64,000 nt of DNA, from positions 52,728,421-52,792,420 of the forward strand of contig CM060978.1 of the NCBI GenBank assembly GCA_030765065.1. The letters are read 5' to 3'. The first letter of the stretch is position 1; each line of letters begins with the position of its first letter. The notes beneath the pieces are model-generated. The model searched no databases and was not told the DNA's origin. It was given only the letters and a program-made list of their open reading frames with translations. Positions 1-10,660 of this stretch are shown in pieces. This DNA comes from Deroplatys truncata (taxonomy: Eukaryota; Arthropoda; Insecta; Mantodea; Mantidae). Both the position numbers and the translations under genes were made by a program.

Positions 1-160
1 CTGAGTTATGCTGTTCACAGACACGGACATGTTTCCAAAAATGCTTTTTTTGGATTCAGGGGGTCTCAAAACATGTATTTCCGGTGAAATCTCGGTATCG
101 AATTTTTGGGTGGAATACAATACTTCCCCTACTTACTATACGTAGTAGAGAAAATAAAAA
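1..160 (-). repeat. MTR unit, A-end portion (window-truncated)
   Basis: Reverse-orientation end of the modular repeat. It enters at the segment beside the microsatellite and runs to the terminal palindrome and AGTAGAGAAA. It ends in an A-run that merges directly with the LTR-like repeat to its right. Confidence 0.85.
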
Positions 161-1060
161 GTATATATTATAGTCATTGTATATGTTTATATTACTGTAT
201 AGATGTGTAATAATGTTATGTGAATGTATTACGTAATTTAATAATGTAGGAGCTGTGAGAATAATAGGTTAAAAGTTACTAACAATGAGGTAACCTTGAG
301 GCAATAATGAATTTGAAAGTTTAATAATACTACTTGTGATTCTTGGAAGCAATAATGTAATTTTTGTGACAGTTTATAAAATAGCCAATAACAACCAGAA
401 AAAGCTTTAGTTAAATGAAGGTATTCTATTGGACTAGGATTAGCCAATCAGAAACTAAAACGAAGCAAAATTTACAAATTCAGAAGTCAGTTGCTTGTAG
501 ACAGTGCTCATAACTGGACGCATTGCTTGTAATTTAATACGTATTTCATGTGAGACAAAAATAGTTTACGTGTTAACTCTATTATCAGTGAACTGTTATT
601 TAAATCGTGTCAAGCATTAATAAAAGAAGTGAAGTAAAATTATAATCTGTGTAAGCCTACATTCTTCAGTCACACCACTCCCTCCTAAGACATTCATGTC
701 TCTAAAAAAATATAAATAATGACGCAGTCGAGGCAAACACAAATATATAATATTTAAAGAAACAGTCAAAATTACATAGTTAATATTTTTTAAACATTTT
801 TTGGGGGGCAAAGGCCACCGGAAAGTACATTTGGGGTGAAGACTACCGGAAACTTTTTACCATACGTGCGGTTGCAGCTACTTCAAGTTCGGCTCCCCAA
901 CAGTCGAAATATAATACATCTTCTTCAAACTGACTTTCCATATGTAACAGCAACAATCCTTCAAATTGGCTCCCAAAGCGTGAGGAAAATAACAATACAA
1001 CAAAATAACTTCTTCAAATTGGCACTATACATGGGGCAAAGCTACTAACTTCTTCAGCCT
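161..1060 (+). repeat. LTR-like interspersed repeat, copy 1 (5' truncated)
   Basis: One of five copies in the window (others at 8991, 27338-28599 minus, 34301-35150 minus and 52784). This copy lacks the TGAGGCAGTATTTT start because an MTR A-end abuts it at an AAAAAG tract. It keeps the conserved core: AATAAA-like signal near 620, GACGCAGCCGAGGCAAAC-type block, and GGGGCGAAGGCYACCGGAAA-type block. The tail (about 870-1060) is a degenerate tandem of CTTCAAATTGGCTCCC-like units. Those resemble lysine-tRNA primer-binding sites of insect Ty3/gypsy elements, so LTR plus leader is the favoured reading. No coding region is attached. Confidence 0.5.
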
Positions 1061-1327
1061 TGAATGTTTAAAATTCCAGTATATTTCCAGTGAAGTTTTG
1101 GCAAGATTCCAGTATTACATTGAATCATAATGCAGTAAAATTGCACCAGTATTCAAATATGTGTTGTGGCTAGCTTAACAACTTTACTGGTTATATTTGT
1201 TTCCACAGCCATAATATGATGCTGTGTTTATTACTAGCTGCCATAACCGATGTAGAACGGATGACTTTTAAATCTCTAATGACGATATAATTAAATTAAA
1301 TTTTGTCTGCCTCTTATTGTGCATTTA

Positions 1328-2574
1328 TACAAGGGTCATTTCACAAGTCATGCACACAGCACTTGCACAACCATTACAGTGGCATGAGCAAGTTGAAATT
1401 TGTCAGTTGTGAGTCAGACTTTGGACTTGACGGTTGTATATGTGTTTTCTGGTTTGCATGACTGTATCATGAGTAATTCAGTTTTAAAATGAAAGCTGAA
1501 ACCAAGTCAGGTCAGAGTACACATAGTGATCAGCGTTCCAACATCAAAATCCAATCCTTTTGTGGAAAGAACCCAACTGAAATTTACAACGCTTGAGGAA
1601 GGTGTGTGGGTATAGTGTAATGGATTGTAGCACAGTATCACGGTGGTCTACTCGTTTCCGTGAGGGCGGGGTAAGCATTGAGGACAACCCTGAAGTGGAA
1701 GGCCATCAACTGCAACACAGTATACCTCTCAGATTATTGTTAATAACATTTTGAGACAGGATCAATATAATACATGCGAGGAAATTGCATATGAGACCAG
1801 AATGTCTGTCACTTCAGTTTACAGAATCATTACTGAAAAGTTAAAGATGAGAAAAGTTGCTTCCAGATGGGTTCCACATGATCTAAGTGAAAAGCAAAAG
1901 CAGGGCACAAAAGAATCACAGAAGAATTGCTTCAACATTATCGAACAAAAGGAGAACAGTTTCTGAAAAGGACTGTTGCACTTGATGAAACCTGGATACA
2001 AGATTTTGAGCCAGAACTGAAGTCTCAGTTGTGCCAATGAAAAAGTTCCGACTTCCCCATGCCCGAAAAAATTCCGCCGCCAACAATCAAAGATGAAACT
2101 GATGATCTTTGCGTATGACATGAATGGAGTCATAGCTACAAATAGAGTGCCCCAGGGAACTCTGTAACAGGGAGTACTACAAGCTGTTTCTGCAAAATGT
2201 TCTGTGCCCAAAAATTCATCAAAGAAGGTCTGACATACTTGCAGCTGGTGTCCTCATTTTGCATGATAATGCAAGAACGCATATTGTCCTACCAGTGAGA
2301 GAAATGTTCGACAAATATGGATGGGAAATATTTATCCACCCACCATACAGTCCTGGTATGAACCCACCAGACTTTGATTTGTTTCCAAAATTGAAGGAAC
2401 TACTCAATGGAAAACGCTTTGATACAATTGATGAACCTTCCAGGGAGGTGACACAAGTAATCAGATATCTCAACAATGAAGATTATATTGAAGACCTGTA
2501 AAGATACTTTGTAAAATAAATTATTTTCTTTACTTCTATCCTTACAGTGTGCAGAACTTGAAATGACCCTCATA
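1328..2574 (+). mobile_element. mariner-family transposon, decayed
   Basis: About 1.25 kb bounded by imperfect inverted ends. The left end reads AAGGGTCATTTCA and the right end, on the complement, reads GAGGGTCATTTCA. Both then continue toward a TGCACAC motif, and TA-rich flanks fit TA insertion. Between the ends lies a plus-strand DD34D transposase broken by stops and shifts. A diverged MTR fragment begins immediately to the right. Confidence 0.8.
1600..2501 (+). pseudogene. mariner DD34D transposase pseudogene
   Basis: Cut-and-paste transposase remnant. Residues from a helix-turn-helix region (WSTRFREGG, then SGRPSTATQ) are followed by a second DNA-binding part (SVTSVYRIITEKL), the linker RWVPHDL and the first catalytic aspartate in LDETWI near 1983. 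The second catalytic Asp lies in HDNART near 2263. The third is PDFDLF with 34 residues between the second and third, which defines DD34D mariners. It is spread over more than one frame with in-frame stops, for example after SQLCQ near 2037, so it cannot make a working enzyme. The family normally has about 340-350 residues. The C-terminal 80 residues remain open. Confidence 0.85.
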
Positions 2575-2755
2575 TAAAATAATAGATATTCATTTAGAAT
2601 GAAGGGGACTTCATGTCCTATTTTCAGAAAATTCAAGATATACATTTTATTACTTATGCAAATATCTTAAAACATTTGGTATTTTAATCAAAATTGTTAG
2701 AAGAAACATTTTGAGAAAACAGGAAAACAATTTCTATGCAAAGGGTAGTCTGGAA
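2575..2755 (-). repeat. MTR fragment, reverse
   Basis: Diverged A-module segment recognisable from the order of its blocks: AATGAAGGGGACTT, CAGAAAATTCAAGATATACA, TTTTAATCAAAAT and AAAGGGTAGTCTGG. It fills the gap between the mariner and the PLE relic. Confidence 0.65.
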
Positions 2756-2784
2756 ATAGAAGGATATTTATCCTTCCTATACAT

Positions 2785-3149
2785 AAAAATAAATGGCCTC
2801 ACATCACATACATAGGCAGCTTTCTACACCTACCGGCTCTTGAACATCCCCATGAAATAGAAAGCCTATAAAGCAGAATATTAGTACAACCCGTTCATAG
2901 CAGCTAACAATGATTACAAAAAAAGACAGTAAAATTCAAAAGACGAACACAGGTATCAAATATCACAAAACTGAGGAACCTTGAAGAAATTAAGCAATAC
3001 AGAAAATTTACATATTATCCAGGAACCCATCACAAATTCAGCAGTATTTCAAACAATACAATACCTCCGCAAAATAAATTTAGTATACAAAAATTATTAT
3101 GCACAAACTTAAAAGACCCATTTCCCAACATCAACACACCTATACCTTT
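2785..3149 (+). pseudogene. Penelope-like element RT C-terminus and linker (fragment 1)
   Basis: Decayed coding sequence. One frame gives AAFYTYRLLNIPMK followed after a stop by IAANNDYKK, the wording typical of the C-terminal end of PLE reverse transcriptase. Near 3096-3149 a frame reads KLLCTNLKDPFPNINTPI, which resembles the linker before the GIY-YIG endonuclease. Reading stops at two TIR elements and appears to resume at 4890 with the endonuclease on the same strand. PLEs encode RT plus GIY-YIG and use target-primed reverse transcription. Stops and frameshifts make this non-functional. Confidence 0.6.
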
Positions 3150-4110
3150 TTCACTATAAGCTGAAAGGAGAAGTAAACAAAACCACATGACAAGAGAGCA
3201 CCTCATTGGCTGGTGGGCAAACTACAACCTTTCCCGCTTAGAATGTCGTCTCTTCCTCTACAAAACAACAGTTTGGTTCAGATCGTAACATTTTGTGGTT
3301 ATTTTCGTGCAGTGAAATTTAAAAAACTCATTATTGTAACAGTTCAATTTATGACTCTAAATGTGTTTGTTCAGATTCACTAAATGAACCGTTATAGCAG
3401 AGGGTTTAAGAGGCTATGCGCAGGTGCTGCAGTTCGTTTCTGGTTGAACCACCAGTGTACTGTTGCAACGTGTTGAGAAAATGAGTGTCATGGCTGAGAA
3501 TCCTCTGCCACTGTGGCAAACATAAACACAGGAAATGGAAAGAAGACAATTGTGTTAATTACTTTTAACAAAGTCTGTGAAACGTACTCACCTTTAATGG
3601 ACACTGAATACTGTGGCCATTATTTAGCAATAATTGATCTTCTTTGTTAGCGATGCAGAATTGTCGTGTCGCGTTTGTTTTCTGTGATTTTCTAACCTAT
3701 AGTGCTAATCATTTTCTTAACTTGTTGACTCATAACAGGCTAAAGCAAAAGTGGTATACTGATATTAGTTATTAAATGAATGATTTCTAAAGACTGAAGT
3801 TAAGAACAGTTTAATCCAGTACCTTTAACCACAGATGCCAAACTGTTCAGGTACAACTTTTATTTGTCTACTCTTAGTACTGTGTGTTAGAAGTTTAGGA
3901 TATAAGGCAAAATATAGGAACAAGACATACAATGTTTAAAAGCTAATGATCCCCCAAGCTGCGCAATATACTGTATTTGCATTCTGTTTGAAGCAATTTC
4001 CTCTCACGGGTACTTAGCTCCCATTATCCTCCATGTGGTGCTGCCATGTGCTTGGTGGAGTGATACATTTAAGTTTTGTTTACTTCCTTCAGCTTATAGT
4101 GAAAAAGGTT
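3147..4110. mobile_element. Non-autonomous TIR element inserted in PLE
   Basis: Inverted ends of about 36 bp: left CCTTTTTCACTATAAGCTGA at 3150, and its complement at about 4090-4108 (TCAGCTTATAGTGAAAAAGG). No coding capacity is visible between them, so this is a MITE-like or deletion derivative. No clear target duplication is seen and the superfamily is unknown. Confidence 0.6.
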
Positions 4111-4118
4111 TAGTACGA

Positions 4119-4886
4119 CATATTTTAAGAGGTGAAAGTATGGACCAAAACAAGAAAAAATGTCCAGTAAACATAGGTTCTAAAATACATACCTTAAGAG
4201 CTATGAGCACTCCTTCATTCGCTACTATGAAACAAAATCTCTACACTATTATGTTTTTACCTACAGAATGCAGTAAACAAATGAGGACGCATTACTCTGT
4301 TACTGTGAAACAGCATGGCTTCTAATGTAATCTGTTTGCAATTACATACGACCTGCACTTGTGAAGCATTGCTAAAGGAGGTGCTCAATATGGTGCCCAT
4401 TCATAGTAAAGCTTGCTTCTGTCCAACGTCTTAGGGAATCACGCATTATCTGAAAGACTCCAGGTTGGTCACAGATGCTCTGGCAGACACTGATGATGCC
4501 TTCCTGTAGTGCTTGTACATCATTATTGGGGTTGCATACACCAAAGATTTCAAGATAAAACTACAATGTAAAAGCATTTCACCAGCTAATTCTATTAGAG
4601 CTCAAGAATATGATTGCACTTAGCCAGAACTGTGAATACGTTTTATGTAACAACATTAACAGATGCTTATTTTATGCTGTATTCATGGACAATAACAGAA
4701 TGTGTCCTCATTTGTTTACTACCTGCTGTAGGTCATACGTAATAGCAGAGAGCTTCCAGTAAAAGAGATGTTTCACAGTAGTGAAGATGAACAAATGCTT
4801 ATAACTCTTAAGGTATGCATTTTAGAACCCATGTTTACTGGACATTTTTTCTTGGTTTGGTCCACACTACCACCTCTCAAAATATG
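4119..4886. mobile_element. Non-autonomous IS630-like element with long inverted repeats
   Basis: Left end CATATTTTAAGAGGTG matches the complement of the right end CATATTTTGAGAGGTG. The arms stay recognisably complementary, with gaps, for roughly 200 bp: the TGGACCAAA and CCAGTAAACAT blocks, the TTCTAAAATACATACCTT block, then AGTAAACAAATGAGGAC. The centre keeps the 3' end of a transposase gene on the minus strand. It sits between the two PLE fragments and only 8 bp from the neighbouring TIR element. Confidence 0.7.
4374..4545 (-). pseudogene. IS630-like transposase C-terminal fragment
   Basis: On the minus strand an open frame reads NNDVQALQEGIISVCQSI, continues through MRDSLRRWTEASF and ends NGHHIEHLL then stop. 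This is the C-terminal signature of the arthropod IS630/Tc1-related transposases that end in ...F(Q/E)HLL, the same group as the remnants at 19.3 and 24.9 kb. The catalytic domain is absent, so this is a passenger remnant in a non-autonomous element. Naming the group as DUF4817-type is from family knowledge. Confidence 0.65.
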
Positions 4887-4889
4887 GAA

Positions 4890-5095
4890 CTTTTTTTAAA
4901 ACCTGGTACACAAAATAAATGGTTCAGACTGTAGCCAATTCTACACAGGGCAAACAAAGAGACACCTGAATACAAGACTAAAGGAAAATTCAAGAGCCAC
5001 AAAATACAAACACATACAGTCCCATTCATTTGACCTTCCATTTAACTCGAACTGGCCAACAAACAACATATACAAATTGCTGAGCATACACAAGT
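4890..5095 (+). pseudogene. Penelope-like GIY-YIG endonuclease (fragment 2)
   Basis: A plus-strand frame reads VHKINGSDCSQFYTGQTKRH and then LNTRLK. This corresponds to the GVYKI..C..CxxxYIGQTxR core of the PLE GIY-YIG domain, with YIG changed to YTG. It likely continues the fragment at 2785-3149, from which it is separated by the TIR elements at 3147-4110 and 4119-4886. The frame degenerates after about 60 codons. Confidence 0.65.
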
Positions 5096-6013
5096 AAACA
5101 ACGTTCATGCTTCTGAGACTACACAAATGATTGTACACTGCTGGATCATTATTGTATTTCACTGGCTACCAATCGATTGTTACAAAAATGAAACAGTGTA
5201 ACGTTGTTAAGAATGTATGGAGCAGCTTGAGGAAACTTCATCGACGGAGGTTTTACTTCTGCAGAGACTGCGAGACGAGAGGAAACGTCACATTGTTGGC
5301 AAACAAAAGCCAATTATGAACATTTTTCATCAGGTTTGATTGTTCTTTGTGATACATGCAGTATAAATTTGTAGTTCAAGTTACATACTAGTATATATGT
5401 AATTTTTGAAATAATAAATATATTTTATCAGTTTTAAATGTCAAATTTGTTGTTTTCCGTGTCGACCGACCTTCACAATCATCCAATCAGGCCACAGCCT
5501 GTTTAAAGTTGGATAATTGGGACTTTTCCCTTTATTTTGTTATTATTTCCTTTTATCTGGATGGTATTTAATTTGTGCAATGATAGAACACTTTATTTTT
5601 ACAGTAACTGTGCTCAAATGAACGTTAAATAATATGTCAGCATCATGCGCGATCCCGTCTCTGCAAGTGGGATGACATTGCAACGCTGTCTCTTTTTACG
5701 CGCAAAACCTTAACTTCCGCTCGCTTCTTAGCTGAACCAGAGTCTAAACGTCAAGGAAACACAAATAAATTGATGCATGTGACATGTACTTGTCCATTAA
5801 AAATTCAGAGTTCTTGACTCAGTATGCACATTGCAAGTGCTGCGAAGAAAATACAGCTTCCACAATCCTTGGAATTTTTAAATAGTGGTGGTGGTGGTGG
5901 TAAAACAGCCTACTGGACAAGTCCTCCTTCAAGTGAAGTCACATTTCAGCAATTTTAGGGTGTCAGTTGCTGTGCAAAATTGATTTAACATTGAAGTTAT
6001 CATTAATTCTGTT
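5096..6013. other. No recognised feature
   Basis: No coding, RNA or repeat family was recognised, apart from a short GGT microsatellite at 5886-5901. A few CpG-containing patches near 5640-5730 show no supported promoter structure. Confidence 0.5.
5886..5901. repeat. (GGT)n microsatellite
   Basis: Five tandem GTG/GGT units, seen directly. Confidence 0.9.
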
Positions 6014-6303
6014 TCATCAAACAATGTTGTTGTTGTCCACCAATGGCACTGGGGATTATTAACTGATCTGCATCATTTTCCCTCTGGCTTCCCAATATAA
6101 AGTCTGTAAGTTATCACTTTTAAGGCCTTTGCATTTGGCGAGATGTTGTTTGTTCAGGACGACATCTTCTTCACATAGAGTGTACTTGGGTGTAGGTAGG
6201 CATCCTATCTTGTAGAGGTGTTCTGCGAGGCAATGGTGGCCAGTTGCCATCTTAAATAAGGCCACTGCGGTCTTCCTTGGCATTTTTTGTATATCAACTC
6301 TAT

Positions 6304-6777
6304 AAAGAGTAAGGCAGGGATGTAAATTGAGCTCATATTAGTAATCTATTCATAGATGATATTAGGAGTAAAATAAAAAATTAGCATTATCCAGTAATAG
6401 GAGATTCCAGCTTCAGGTTCTATATATGCAGGCGATTTTATGGTGGGCACCGTATCGTTGATAGGGCTACAAAAGCGATAAATGAAATTCAAGAAAGTGT
6501 AAAAAATGGGAAATTGGGGTAAAAACCATAAAGATGATTGACTCACTAAAAGGCTCTATGAAACAAAACCAAGAACTGGAGAGAATAATAAGGAAGGTAA
6601 AGGGAAGAAAATGGTATAATAAAGTAAGAGAAGTAAGGGCCGCCCATGAGCAAAAAGGCCAGGGAGCCAAGCAATCTGAGTGACCCAATAAAAAAACAAG
6701 CACCAGACAAATTGTACAACAGATGTATGTATGTATTGTAAACACGTAGAACGAATTGTACAATAAATCTATCTATC
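6304..6777 (+). mobile_element. 5'-truncated LINE nested in the I-group LINE
   Basis: Flanked by a perfect 13-bp direct repeat, ATATCAACTCTAT, at 6291-6303 and 6778-6790. Removing one repeat plus the insert restores continuity of the surrounding minus-strand LINE. The insert ends on the plus strand in an AATAAATCTATCTATC tail, as expected for a LINE 3' end. Its 5' part carries a decayed RT-like stretch, FIYAGDFMVGT, reminiscent of a YADD box, around 6415-6460. Confidence 0.75.
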
Positions 6778-8217
6778 ATATCAACTCTATCTTTAATATT
6801 CTTATAATCCTTATCTTTTAATTTATCTTCTTCATCTAGTCTCTGCTATCTTTTGAAATTTTGTTTAATGTTATTTAATTGTTTATTTATTTCTATTTGT
6901 CCTACAGGTTTTATTTGTTGTATTGCACATTTCTTTGCTAATTGATCCACATGTTCATTGCCCAAAAGTCCAACATGAACTGGGATCCATTGTAGAGTGA
7001 CATGATTTCTAGTTTCAACTGCTTTAATTAGGCTTTTTATTTCTTTAATATTTCTTGTTGTTTTATTATTGTAATTTACTATTCCATCTATGGTTGATTT
7101 TGAATCTGATAAGATGACTATTTTTTGTTTTATGTATGGTCTATATAAAATGTTCTGTAATACTGCTTATATAGCTGTTAATTCTCCATCATAGTGGTTT
7201 GACGTTTCATCTAATGTTAGACACTGTGCAAAATGTTTAAAGTATACTCCTACACCAGCAAATTTTTTTATTGATGAGGGATCCATGTGTATATATTCTG
7301 AGGCATTCTTTTTCTGGCTATCTTTCATTTTCTGTAGTTATTGCTATGGCTCTCGTTTCATCTGGTATATTGTTTTGTTTGTGTATTGTATATATCAGGT
7401 CATTCTGATATTGTATATCAATATATTCTATTGGACTCGTTACCTCTGTTGCAATTATATTCTTGTATTTTAAGTTATTAATATATGTTCTGAAGCTTAT
7501 TTGAATTTTTAAATTACTTATAGTATCTGCTGTGTGGTACCACTTGTATCTGTTTCTATTGACTTGCAGTTTTTGTGCTACAGTAATTGCTTTCAACTTG
7601 TGTTCCAATTCTATAGCCATGTTTTTTGTGAAGCTTTGTAGTTCTGTAATTGGTGTTGTTTTTACAGCTCCTGTTATTATTCATAGTGAATTATTTTGTG
7701 AAATTTCTAGCTTACTTTTAAGTCTCTTGTTTACTGTTGCTAGTAGTTCTCCTCCATACAATAGGTTAGATTTTATGTTATGTTTTATATGTATTTTTAA
7801 GGAGGTCCATGTTTCCACCCCATTTTATTCCTGCTAAACATTTTAAAATGTTCCTTTTGTTGATTTTATTCGTTACATTGTTTACATGTTCTTTCATTGA
7901 TAGTTTTTGATCTAATTCTATCCCTAGATACGTAGTTGTAGTTGCTTCTTGTAGGTTTTTTTTTTGTTGATTTGCAGGCATATATTTTCTGTTGTATGCA
8001 GCACTGTGAATAGTTGATATTGAGTTTTTCCTGTATTTATTTCCATATTGTTTTTATTAGTCCACTGTTCTAGGGTTATGATTGTATTCTCCATTGTTGT
8101 TTGCAGTTTATTGTTATGTTTTCCAGATCTTGTATTCTTTTCTGAAGTCCATATTACCACATCAGCAAACATTTCTAGTTGTATGTTACCTATTTTCTTA
8201 AGTACATCTACTAGGTT

Positions 8218-8219
<2 letters not shown>

Positions 8220-8251
<32 letters not shown>
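8220..8251. repeat. (TA)n microsatellite
   Basis: About 16 TA units, located exactly between the minus-strand LINE and the plus-strand PLE fragment. Confidence 0.95.
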
Positions 8252-8255
<4 letters not shown>

Positions 8256-8258
8256 TTA

Positions 8259-8525
8259 TTGAACAGAATAGCACTTAAAGACCATATGAGATGCATTTAC
8301 CAAAAGCAGCCAGATAAATCAGCAGTGGCACATCATTTCTGGTCTTCAAACCATCATATCACTCCGAACATAAAACTCTTAAAACCGATCAACAACAGCA
8401 ATGAATTGGACATCTGGGAAAAAATACATATTGTCAAACACAGGAATCACCTAATGAATTTCAGAACTGCCACCACCCAGCAGCCTTTGGAGGTTCATCA
8501 GCCCAGCACCAGAGAATACCACTAG
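8259..8525 (+). pseudogene. Penelope-like GIY-YIG endonuclease C-terminal half
   Basis: Open for 88 codons. It contains DHMRCIYQKQPDKSAVAHHF, then LLKPINNSNELDIWEKIHI and KHRNHLMNF. That order (EH..., K...S.(V/F)AxHx...H, ...LDIxExIxI) is the C-terminal half of PLE GIY-YIG domains. The N-terminal GIY-YIG core is absent; sequence before it is the TA-repeat and an opposite-strand LINE. Downstream to about 8680 is likely PLE 3' sequence. Confidence 0.65.
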
Positions 8526-8990
8526 CCACACACATCCCCCAGACAATGACCGGAAAAATCAGTTGAGGACATGCTGACGATGGGAGCAAACCGGCTCCTG
8601 AAACGCGTTCAAGTAAGAATATTTTAGGGATGTAGTGTAACAACCTTCAACTCTCTTTATTTTAAATCCAGACATTGCTATCATATCATCAAACAATGTT
8701 AGCAGTAACATTATGTTTAATTTTGCGTGAAGTTAACACTGCTGTACCCTGTGTTAAAAGTTGGAAAATGGCTGCCCAAATTAAGCTGTAGATGTGATGT
8801 TGCAGTATTTAAAGTTCTTGGACATTATTCCATATCCGAGTAGAAGGTATTAAATTTTGCAAAACTTTCAGAATCAGTGCTTTTTTATATGTACAATCTA
8901 TTGTGTAGTATGCTGACTTCTTAAAGCATGCAGGAGTTGTTAATTTATTCATAATATTAAAGCCTTCTTGGTGACCGCTTAGCAATGGCT

Positions 8991-9890
8991 GAGGCAGTAT
9001 TTTTAACATTTAAATCATTTCAGTCAAATTATATAAAATATAAATTTGAATAACAGCCCACCTTAAACCAATATGTGTATGTAACAATATCTAAAAAGTG
9101 TATATTACAGTCATTGTATATGTTTATATTACTGTATACATGTACAATAATGTTATGTGAATGTATTACATAATTTAATAATGTAGGAGCTGTGAGAATA
9201 ATAAGTTAAACATTGCTAACAATGAGGTAACCTTGAGGCAATAATGAGTTTGACAGTTAAAGCTTTAGTTAAATGCAGGTGTTCTATTGGAGTAGGATTA
9301 GCCACTCAGAGACTTGAAATACAGAAATTTACAAGTTTAGACAGTTGAAATCTAGTCAGTTGCATGCTGAAAGCGTTACTAAGCAGACGCAAAAAGTGTC
9401 AAGAAATATAATATGTATTTGTGTGAGACGAAAAGTAAGTTTACGTATAAAAGTGTAATTAAGTAATAAAAAGAATCTCACAGCTCTCTATAACAGTGAA
9501 GTATTATTTTAATCGTTTCAAGGATTAATAAAACGGAGTGAATTAAAGCTTAAAATCTGTGTAAGCCTACATTTTTTGGCGCATCACGCCCTGCCAAGAC
9601 TTCCATGTCTCTAACAATAATAGTGACGCAGCCGAGGCAAACATAATTATTTAATACTTAAAGAAACAGTTTGATTACAAAGTTAATATATTTTAAACTA
9701 GGAGCAAAGGTCACCTGAAAATACATTTGGGGCGAAGGTTATGGAAAGTGTTTACTATACGTGCGGTTGCAACTACTACAAGTTCGGCTCCCCAACAGTT
9801 GAAATATAATACAACTCCTACTTCAAATTGGCGTCCATACATGGAGCTAAATAAACAACTCCAACAACAACTTCTTTATGGCTGACATCT
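8991..9890 (+). repeat. LTR-like interspersed repeat, copy 2
   Basis: Starts TGAGGCAGTATTTTTAAC and contains all core blocks, including GTGTATATTACAGTCATTG, the AATAAAA region near 9527 and the GACGCAGCCGAGGCAAAC block. Its tail holds only about one or two tail-repeat units. It is uninterrupted where copy 1 meets an MTR A-end, and so serves as an empty-site comparator. Confidence 0.55.
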
Positions 9891-10063
9891 TGTAACGTGT
9901 TAGTGTCAAGCTGCCAATGTGATAACAGAATGTTGTGAAGCAATGAAAAAGGCAGCTAAAGTGAGGTTATAAGGGTATATTGTATAAGATTTGCAGGAAT
10001 ACCAGATTACGTAAACAGTGAAGAATAGCATGGCGTGCAACGAATGTCACCTCCGATTCTCGA

Positions 10064-10660
10064 CTTTTTACTTTCTCTATCACATTTACAGGTAGAGAAG
10101 GTATTGCATTCCACCCTAACATTGGATACCGAGATTTCAATGACAATACATGTTTTGAGGCACCCTGAATACAAAGAAAGCATTTTTAGAAAAAGTTCCA
10201 GAAGTGCCTGTAAACACCATAACTCAAAAACAAAAGTCGGATAAATACCAAACCTTGTATTTAGGTTTTTAAAGATGCGACTCAAAGATTTGCAAGAAAA
10301 TCCCCCACCTCAAACTAACCTTTACTTGGAACATTTTTCAAAACGTTTGATTTTCTAAACCACGATTCAAATGATTACGATAAAATAGCATATATTAAAG
10401 CGTTTTACATGACAAAATGTATATCTTGAATTTTCTGGAAATAGCCTGTGAAGTGCTCTTTATTCAAAAGGAATTTTGTATAATCTTGTGTAACTGGTAA
10501 ACGTACTACACAAAAAATGTAGATCTCTTTAAAACACGCAATTTCAAATAACTTTATTTTGTGGCATCAGCTATTTGCGAAATATCTCTTATTACTGTTA
10601 TTAATGGTTGGATTTGTTCAATACTTTTATTCTTTTTAAGTTCCGCCAATTTTCAGACAC
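10064..10660 (+). repeat. MTR unit, forward, diverged, no B-module
   Basis: Begins TTTTTACTTTCTCTATCAC. It retains the CACCGG-type end block in altered form, CATAACTCAAAAACAAAAGTC, GGTTTTTAAAGATGCG, TGGAACATTTTTC and the AACTGGTAAAC block. The microsatellite is almost absent, consistent with an old copy. Confidence 0.75.

Larger units (their letters stand above)
6055..8275 (-). pseudogene. I-group non-LTR retrotransposon RT-RNase H remnant
   Basis: Minus-strand LINE coding sequence, read from high to low coordinates. (1) The RT active-site region near 8170 reads LEMFADVVIWTS, where the FADD box has become FADV. (2) The RT thumb near 7930-7790 reads TYLGIELDQKLSMKEHV and then LKCLAGIKWG. (3) An RNase H domain at about 7290-6890 has YDGELTAI followed by a stop, then VILSDSKSTIDGI and LQWIPVHVGLLGNEHVDQLA. 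(4) A C-terminal tail at 6285-6060 has the zinc-like segment CTLCEEDVVLNKQHLAKC. RNase H in a LINE points to I, LOA or R1-type lineages. Frameshifts, stops and a nested insertion at 6304-6777 inactivate it. Upstream RT motifs and ORF1 are missing, so it is 5'-truncated. Confidence 0.8.
6014..8700. mobile_element. Composite LINE + PLE insertion flanked by 15-bp direct repeat
   Basis: TCATCAAACAATGTT occurs at 6014-6028 and again at 8686-8700. Everything between is transposon-derived: a minus-strand I-group LINE, a plus-strand LINE nested in it, a TA-repeat and a plus-strand PLE tail. The simplest reading is a target duplication from one insertion event followed by nesting. Next to the left copy, GTTGTTGTTG on the plus strand could be the LINE's CAA-type 3' tail. 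Confidence 0.6.

Noticed and set aside
1819-2211. 130-codon minus-strand frame
   Set aside because: It is the antisense shadow of the mariner transposase pseudogene.
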